From positions 1 through 9,732 of the forward strand of contig WGFF01000010.1 in the NCBI GenBank assembly GCA_015492355.1: a stretch of DNA of 9,732 nucleotides, in the 5' to 3' direction. Every line of letters starts with the position of its first letter. Positions within the stretch are counted from its first letter, which is position 1. This document shows positions 6,567-9,732 of the stretch, piece by piece. Made by a program: the position numbers and the translations under genes. Below the pieces are notes generated by a model. The model was given only the letters and a program-made list of their open reading frames with translations. It was not told the DNA's origin and searched no databases. Source of the DNA: Deltaproteobacteria bacterium. Lineage in GTDB: Bacteria; Desulfobacterota; GWC2-55-46; S146-73.

Positions 6567-7063
6567 CCCCATACCTCTTTGAGGGACTTTCCTCTCATGG
6601 ATGCTATCTCCTCAGGACTCCTGAGCTTCCTGAGTGCATCCACCGTTGCCTTCACAACGTTGTGTGGGTTGTTGGAGCCGAGGGACTTGGTGAGCACATT
6701 GTGTATACCCGCAGCCTCCACCACAGCCCTCACCCCACCACCTGCTATTATACCGGTACCAGGGGAGGCAGGCTTGAGTATGACCTTACCCGCACCGTAT
6801 CTGCCCCTGACCTCGTAGGGTATGGTACCATTGACAATGGGTACCTTGAACAGGGACTTTTTCGCCTTCTCTATAGCCTTCCTTATCGCATCGGGCACCT
6901 CGTTTGCCTTGCCGAGCCCTGTACCCACATGACCATTGCCATCGCCCACCACAACGATGGCGTTGAAACTGAACCTCTTGCCCCCCTTTACAACCTTTGC
7001 AACCCTGTTAAGATAGACGAGTTTATCCTTCAGTTCCAGATTGGTGGGATCTATCCTTTCCAA
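6563..7063 (-). CDS. rpsE: Ribosomal protein S5
   Basis: S5 lies at the mRNA entry channel and influences decoding accuracy. The protein has 166 residues, the standard length. The N-terminal RNA-binding domain (about 11-75) has the loop VKGGKRFSFNAIVVVGDGNG and VGTGLGKANEVPDAI. The C-terminal domain has LKPASPGTGIIAGGGVRAV and SLGSNNPHNVVKAT. The start is TTG at 7063, supported by a perfect AAGGAGGT with a 7-base spacer and no competing ATG. It follows rplR after a 143-base gap full of inverted repeats, whereas this junction is normally short. At its end the stop overlaps the rpmD start by four bases. Confidence 0.98.
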   Translation of the reverse strand: MERIDPTNLELKDKLVYLNRVAKVVKGGKRFSFNAIVVVGDGNGHVGTGLGKANEVPDAIRKAIEKAKKSLFKVPIVNGTIPYEVRGRYGAGKVILKPASPGTGIIAGGGVRAVVEAAGIHNVLTKSLGSNNPHNVVKATVDALRKLRSPEEIASMRGKSLKEVWG

Positions 7064-7110
7064 AAAACAGACCTCCTTGAATTGTATGTTTTTATGAATA
7101 GATATCTTCA

Positions 7111-7133
7111 GGAGAGCCCCTTAAGAGCCCTCC
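7111..7133 (-). other. Stem-loop upstream of rpsE, competing partner of the one at rplR
   Basis: On the transcript, nine-base arms GGAGGGCTC and GGGCTCTCC flank a 5-base loop TTAAG. The stem pairs fully if two G-U pairs are allowed. It ends about 35 bases before the rpsE Shine-Dalgarno sequence. Its AGAGCCCC arm (7113-7120, plus strand) is an exact complement of GGGGCTCT at 7195-7202, beside the rplR stop, so the arm could instead close a long-range stem over the whole gap. The pairing is seen in the sequence; regulation is inferred. Confidence 0.45.
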
Positions 7134-7150
7134 CCAACCACCTGTACGCA

Positions 7151-7170
7151 GGGACTCCCTATTCAGTCCC
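7151..7170 (-). other. Stem-loop in the middle of the rplR-rpsE gap
   Basis: Perfect 6-base arms GGGACT (7151-7156) and AGTCCC (7165-7170) flank an 8-base loop. It lies between the two other stem-loops of this gap and has no T-run, so it does not look like a terminator. On its own it is weak. It is reported because three inverted repeats in 143 bases is more than expected in such a compact operon. Confidence 0.35.
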
Positions 7171-7189
7171 CAACCTCCAGCCCCCAAAA

Positions 7190-7206
7190 CCACAGGGGCT
7201 CTGTGG
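7190..7206 (-). other. Stem-loop abutting the rplR stop, followed by TTTT
   Basis: Perfect arms CCACAG (7190-7195) and CTGTGG (7201-7206) flank the 5-base loop GGGCT. On the transcript the stem begins immediately after the TAG of rplR and is followed by TTTTG, like a short intrinsic terminator. A second 6-base pairing, AGCCCC (7179-7184) with GGGGCT (7195-7200), uses part of the same bases, so the two cannot coexist. This arrangement resembles terminator/antiterminator switching, but no ligand or binding protein is evident. Confidence 0.45.
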
Positions 7207-7575
7207 CTAAAACTTAAGCCCTGCACTCCTTGCGCCATCTGCAAGGGCGCGGACTCTACCGTGGTATAGATATCCGCTCCTGTCGAATACGACCTTCTCT
7301 ATGCCCTTCTCCTTTGCAAGTCTCCCTATGAGTTCGCCCACCCTTCTTGCGGCATCCACCTTCTTAAGTCCCTTGACCTCGTCCCTTATCTCCTTACTCA
7401 GCGTGGATGCGGAAACAAACGTCTTCCCCTCCACGTCCTCTATAATCTGGGCATAGATATGCTTGTTACTCCTGTACACACTCAGCCTCGGTCTTTCAGG
7501 TGTACCCGAGACCTTCTTTCTCACCCTTGCCTTTCTTCTCTCCCAGCCTGTGTTGAACCTCTTTCTTACCGACAT
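7207..7575 (-). CDS. rplR: Ribosomal protein L18
   Basis: L18 binds 5S rRNA together with L5 and brings it into the central protuberance. The protein has 122 residues, a normal length. The basic N-terminus RRKARVRKKVSGTPERPRLS leads into VYRSNKHIYAQIIEDVEGKT and SAST. The C-terminal half has RVGELIGRLAKEKGIEKVVF, then DRSGYLYHGRVRALADGAR and the ending GLKF, all diagnostic. The ATG at 7575 follows GGAGGT with an 8-base spacer that includes the rplF stop (gap of 5 bases). Unusually, the next gene rpsE is 143 bases away. Confidence 0.98.
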   Translation of the reverse strand: MSVRKRFNTGWERRKARVRKKVSGTPERPRLSVYRSNKHIYAQIIEDVEGKTFVSASTLSKEIRDEVKGLKKVDAARRVGELIGRLAKEKGIEKVVFDRSGYLYHGRVRALADGARSAGLKF

Positions 7576-7580
7576 CTCAT

Positions 7581-8129
7581 CTAACCTCCAGCACCTTTAC
7601 CTGCCTTGCCCGCCTTTCTCTGTATCACCTCGTCAGCGTACCTTATACCCTTACCCTTGTAGGGCTCTGGTGGACGGAGGCTTCTTATCTCACTTGCAAC
7701 CTGTCCCACCAGCTGTTTGTCAGTGCCCTTTATGGTAAGGGAGGTGTTCTTCTCAACCACCGCACTCACACCCTCTGGAAGCACGTACCTTACAGGGTTG
7801 GAGTAACCGAGGTTAAGGACTATCTCCCTGCCCTTTATCTCTGCCCTGTATCCCACACCCACTATCTCAAGCCTCCTCTCAAACCCCTCTGAAACACCCT
7901 TGACCATGTTCGCAATGAGCGTCCTTGTAAGACCATACAGAGACCTTGCAAACCTGTTCTCCACCTTCTTTACCACCCTTACAGTGGAGCCATCCACCTC
8001 AACCCCTATCTCGTCCCTCACAGAAAGCTCAAGGTTCCCCTTGGGACCACTCACCTTGACATTCTTCCCCTCGACCGTTACCTTCACACCCTGGGGTATA
8101 TCTACAGGTCTTTTGCCTATCCTCGACAT
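7581..8129 (-). CDS. rplF: Ribosomal protein L6
   Basis: L6 lies next to the sarcin-ricin loop and the factor-binding region of the large subunit. The protein has 182 residues, close to the usual 178-180. It starts MSRIGKRPVDIPQGVKVTVE, followed by VKVSGPKGNLEL. The two homologous L6 domains cover about 1-80 and 85-170. The C-terminal signature PPEPYKGKGIRYADE is followed by a basic, glycine-rich tail (KAGKAGKGAGG). The ATG at 8129 has GGAG about 6 bases upstream in a 17-base gap after rpsH. The gap to rplR is 5 bases. Confidence 0.98.
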   Translation of the reverse strand: MSRIGKRPVDIPQGVKVTVEGKNVKVSGPKGNLELSVRDEIGVEVDGSTVRVVKKVENRFARSLYGLTRTLIANMVKGVSEGFERRLEIVGVGYRAEIKGREIVLNLGYSNPVRYVLPEGVSAVVEKNTSLTIKGTDKQLVGQVASEIRSLRPPEPYKGKGIRYADEVIQRKAGKAGKGAGG

Positions 8130-8146
8130 AGCACTCCTACCCCTTT

Positions 8147-8545
8147 TCAGTAGATAGTACAGATAAGCTCCCCCCCAACCCCAAGCTCCCTTGCCTTCCT
8201 GTCCGTTACCACACCCCTGGACGTAGAGAGTATGGCTACACCAAGCCCGTTCAGCACCCTCGGTATCTCCTCCTTGCCCACGTATCTTCTCAGCCCGGGT
8301 TTGCTTATCCTCCTGAGATTCGTTATAACAGGACGCCTGTCAGGCGTGTATCTGAGTTGTATCTTTATAAGTCCCTGCTTGTTGTCCTTTATATATGTAA
8401 AATCCTTTATATAGCCCTCTTCCTTGAGTATCTTTACTATCTCGAGCTTAAGCCTCGATGAAGGCACCACTACATCCTTGTGCCTTGCCTGGATGGCATT
8501 CCTTATCCTTGTAAGCATATCTGCAATAGGGTCTGTCATGGTCAT
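8147..8545 (-). CDS. rpsH: Ribosomal protein S8
   Basis: S8 binds helix 21 of 16S rRNA, is essential for early small-subunit assembly, and in E. coli represses the spc operon by binding mRNA at the rplE start. The protein has 132 residues, normal. It starts MTMTDPIADMLTRIRNA. The C-terminal signature is ILSTSRGVVTDRKARELGVG, ending GGELICTIY. I kept the first ATG at 8545, 10 bases after AAGGAG, rather than the second at 8539, which is 16 bases away. It lies 16 bases after rpsN. The long gap ahead of rplE, where S8 acts in E. coli, makes autoregulation worth testing here. Confidence 0.98.
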   Translation of the reverse strand: MTMTDPIADMLTRIRNAIQARHKDVVVPSSRLKLEIVKILKEEGYIKDFTYIKDNKQGLIKIQLRYTPDRRPVITNLRRISKPGLRRYVGKEEIPRVLNGLGVAILSTSRGVVTDRKARELGVGGELICTIY

Positions 8546-8561
8546 GGTCTTTTTTCTCCTT

Positions 8562-8747
8562 CTACCAGCTTGATTTTGTAACCCCTGGAAGCTCCCCCCT
8601 GAGTGCCATAACCCTCAGACATATCCTGCACATGTTGAACTTCCTGTAGTACGCCCGTGCCCTGCCACATATAGGACACCTGTTGTATTCCCTTACCCTG
8701 TACTTCTTTTTTCTTTTAGCCTTTGCTATGAGTGACTTCTTTGCCAA
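8562..8747 (-). CDS. rpsN: Ribosomal protein S14, short zinc-binding type
   Basis: S14 is a late-binding small-subunit head protein. This is the 61-residue zinc form (rpsZ type), not the longer roughly 100-residue form of E. coli. The basic N-terminus is followed by Cys24 and Cys27 (CPIC), then Cys40 and Cys43 (CRIC), and the conserved ending LRVMALRGELPGVTKSSW. The start is TTG at 8747, with AAGGAGG and a 7-base spacer, giving the family's M-A-K-K-S. It follows the rplE stop after 11 bases. The rplE-rpsN-rpsH order is standard. Confidence 0.98.
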   Translation of the reverse strand: MAKKSLIAKAKRKKKYRVREYNRCPICGRARAYYRKFNMCRICLRVMALRGELPGVTKSSW

Positions 8748-8758
8748 TCAAACCCTCC

Positions 8759-9301
8759 TTATGTTCTGAAAGGCATACCGAGATGCTTCAGGAGTGCCTT
8801 TGCCTCGTCGTCTGTCCTTGCGGTGGTGTTGATGGTTATATTGAGTCCCCTTATCCTGTCTATCTTGTCGTAGTCCACCTCTGGGAATATTATCTGCTCC
8901 CTTATACCGACCGTATAATTTCCCCTGCCATCGAAGGACCTGTCAGAGAGCCCCTTAAAATCCCTTATCCTCGGGATACTGAAGTTCACGAAACGATCGA
9001 AGAACTCATACATCCTTGCATCCCTGAGTGTAACCTTGCATCCTATGGGCATACCCGCACGGAGCTTGAAATTGGCAATGGACTTCCTCGCCCTCGTCAC
9101 AACGGGCTTCTGCCCAGTGATGACAGAAAGGTCCCTCATGGCAGAATCTATTACCTTTATATCCCTTACAGCCTCGCCGAGTCCCATGTTGAGGACTATC
9201 TTCTCAAGCCTGGGAACCTCCATGATGTTGGAATAGTTAAACTCCTTCATCAAGAGAGGTACAACCTTCTTGAAATATATCTCCTTAAGCCTGGGTACCA
9301 T
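8759..9301 (-). CDS. rplE: Ribosomal protein L5
   Basis: L5 binds 5S rRNA and L18, sits in the central protuberance and contacts the P-site tRNA and S13. The preferred start at 9301 gives 180 residues, the family norm. It begins MVPRLKEIYFKKVVPLLMKE, then PRLEKIVLNMGLGEA. It continues with TGQKPVVTRARKSIANFKLR and GMPIGCKVTLR, and ends DEAKALLKHLGMPF. An in-frame ATG at 9319 adds six residues that lack family similarity. GGAGAGGTG lies about 7 bases before 9301 and inside that extension, so 9301 is better. The 197-base gap to rplX is the longest in the window and lies where S8 controls translation in E. coli. Confidence 0.97.
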   Translation of the reverse strand: MVPRLKEIYFKKVVPLLMKEFNYSNIMEVPRLEKIVLNMGLGEAVRDIKVIDSAMRDLSVITGQKPVVTRARKSIANFKLRAGMPIGCKVTLRDARMYEFFDRFVNFSIPRIRDFKGLSDRSFDGRGNYTVGIREQIIFPEVDYDKIDRIRGLNITINTTARTDDEAKALLKHLGMPFRT

Positions 9302-9400
9302 CTGTAAACACCTCTCCATAGGGTCTCTGTCTACGGAATAAAACCCCTCTGAAAAGACCTCTCAAGGCCATCTTTCCCATCAACACCCCTTTATATCCAA

Positions 9401-9429
9401 AAATCCCCATGTATGGACAGGGGGAAAAC
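9401..9429 (-). repeat. Hairpin repeat copy B, rplX-rplE gap
   Basis: The segment reads TCCCC, then A, TGT, a 4-base loop, ACA and GGGGGA on the plus strand, forming a stem of TCCCC/GGGGA extended by TGT/ACA. By hand alignment it matches copy A (9457-9488) at about 24 of 29 positions, including small indels in base runs. On the transcript it is followed by ATTTTTGG, so it also looks like a weak intrinsic terminator. It may be a diverged copy of a dispersed intergenic element. Confidence 0.45.
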
Positions 9430-9456
9430 AGGACAGCAGACAGGCTCGGCTCCCCA

Positions 9457-9488
9457 GTTTCAATCCCCCTTGTATTGACAGGGGAAAC
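9457..9488 (-). repeat. Hairpin repeat copy A, CRISPR-repeat-like ends
   Basis: This 32-base segment starts GTTTC and ends GAAAC on the plus strand, and has an inner stem of CCCC with GGGG and TGT with ACA around a 4-base loop. It lies just after the rplX stop and 27 bases from copy B. The terminal GTTTC/GAAAC and internal hairpin are shaped like a CRISPR repeat, but only one diverged partner exists and no cas genes are nearby. The GGGG at 9481-9484 could alternatively pair with the C-run at 9488-9492, a competing small hairpin. Confidence 0.45.
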
Positions 9489-9498
9489 CCCCAATCCT

Positions 9499-9732
9499 TT
9501 ATCTGTCCAGCACCTCTCCGCACTTCTTACAGTACCTGACCTTATTGCCGTCCTCGAGGAACTTAATCCCCACTCTCCTCGGTCCCTTGCACTTCTCGCA
9601 CAGTATCATCACATTGGATATATCTATGGGCATCTCCTTTTCTACGATACCACCGTGGCGGTACTTTGGAGATGGTCTTACATGGCGTTTTACTATGTTG
9701 AGTTTTTCCACTATCACAGCCCTCTTTGCGGG
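9499..9732 (-). CDS. rplX: Ribosomal protein L24, cysteine-containing form (N-terminus outside window)
   Basis: L24 is an assembly initiator that binds the 5' end of 23S rRNA near the tunnel exit. The frame is open from the window edge (residues P-A-K-R-A-V) and ends TAA at 9499, so about 77 C-terminal residues are visible of a protein usually near 100-110. The N-terminal KOW domain is mostly outside the window. Visible motifs are VIVEKLNIVKRHVRPSP and GGIVEKEMPIDISNVM, followed by CEKC, then RRVGIKFLEDGNKVRYC and CGEVLDR. The CEKC and CKKC pairs suggest a zinc ribbon, present in only some L24 proteins. A GTG at 9717 lies inside the conserved domain and is not the start. Confidence 0.96.
   Translation of the reverse strand, partial: PAKRAVIVEKLNIVKRHVRPSPKYRHGGIVEKEMPIDISNVMILCEKCKGPRRVGIKFLEDGNKVRYCKKCGEVLDR

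Noticed and set aside
6567..6572. Upstream ATG for rpmD adding two residues
   Set aside because: The GAGGT motif directly abuts this ATG, leaving no spacer. The ATG at 6566 has correct spacing and overlaps the rpsE stop as ATGA.
8947..8959. Match of 13 bases (gagagccccttaa) between the rplE coding sequence and the rplR-rpsE gap at 7112-7124
   Set aside because: The rplE copy is explained by its codons (D-F-K-G-L-S), and one such match in a 10 kb window is near chance expectation.
9282..9410. A 42-residue basic small open frame starting ATG at 9410 and overlapping the start of rplE
   Set aside because: It has no Shine-Dalgarno sequence, its start lies inside the hairpin repeat, it overlaps rplE in another frame and matches no family I know.
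9398..9488. A two-repeat mini CRISPR array (32-base repeat, 27-base spacer)
   Set aside because: Only two copies exist and they differ by substitutions and indels, the spacer is short, no cas gene is present, and the site is inside an essential operon. The resemblance is limited to the GTTTC/GAAAC ends and the hairpin.

Overview
This window is a nearly continuous stretch of one bacterial ribosomal-protein operon (spc followed by alpha). It is read entirely from the minus strand, so transcription runs from position 9732 toward position 1. In transcript order it holds rplX (5' end cut off), rplE, rpsN, rpsH, rplF, rplR, rpsE, rpmD, rplO, secY, adk, map, infA, rpmJ, rpsM, rpsK, rpsD, rpoA and rplQ (3' end cut off). 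Every gene is intact apart from the two edge genes. No plus-strand gene, tRNA, rRNA, insertion sequence, defence gene or true CRISPR array is visible. The longest gene-free stretch is under 200 bases.

The organism is a bacterium. The block secY-adk-map-infA-rpmJ-rpsM-rpsK-rpsD-rpoA-rplQ is common in Firmicutes, Nitrospirota, Desulfobacterota and some thermophilic phyla. S14 is the short zinc type. L24, S4, L36 and adenylate kinase all carry their cysteine (zinc) motifs. Arginine is often AGG/AGA and isoleucine often ATA, as in many thermophiles, although base composition looks moderate by eye. The N-terminus of RpoA recalls the Desulfobacterota/Nitrospirota side. This placement is from memory and is tentative.

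Layout: 9732-7207 holds L24, L5, S14, S8, L6 and L18. 7063-5933 holds S5, L30 and L15. 5932-2863 holds the translocon channel SecY, adenylate kinase, methionine aminopeptidase, IF-1 and L36. 2757-1 holds S13, S11, S4, RNA polymerase alpha and L17. Most junctions are overlaps or gaps below 30 bases, with a clear Shine-Dalgarno sequence (SD) for most starts. Six of the eighteen visible starts are TTG.

The unusual part is four expanded junctions (about 100-200 bases each): rplX-rplE, rplR-rpsE, rpmJ-rpsM and rpsD-rpoA. Each contains inverted repeats. Three of the hairpins end with GGGATTTT on the transcript strand, and the rplX-rplE gap holds two diverged copies of one hairpin. The rplR-rpsE gap can form mutually exclusive pairings. 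These are candidates for operon-internal attenuators, RNA-processing sites, ribosomal-protein autoregulatory sites or a dispersed intergenic repeat. No undescribed protein system is present.
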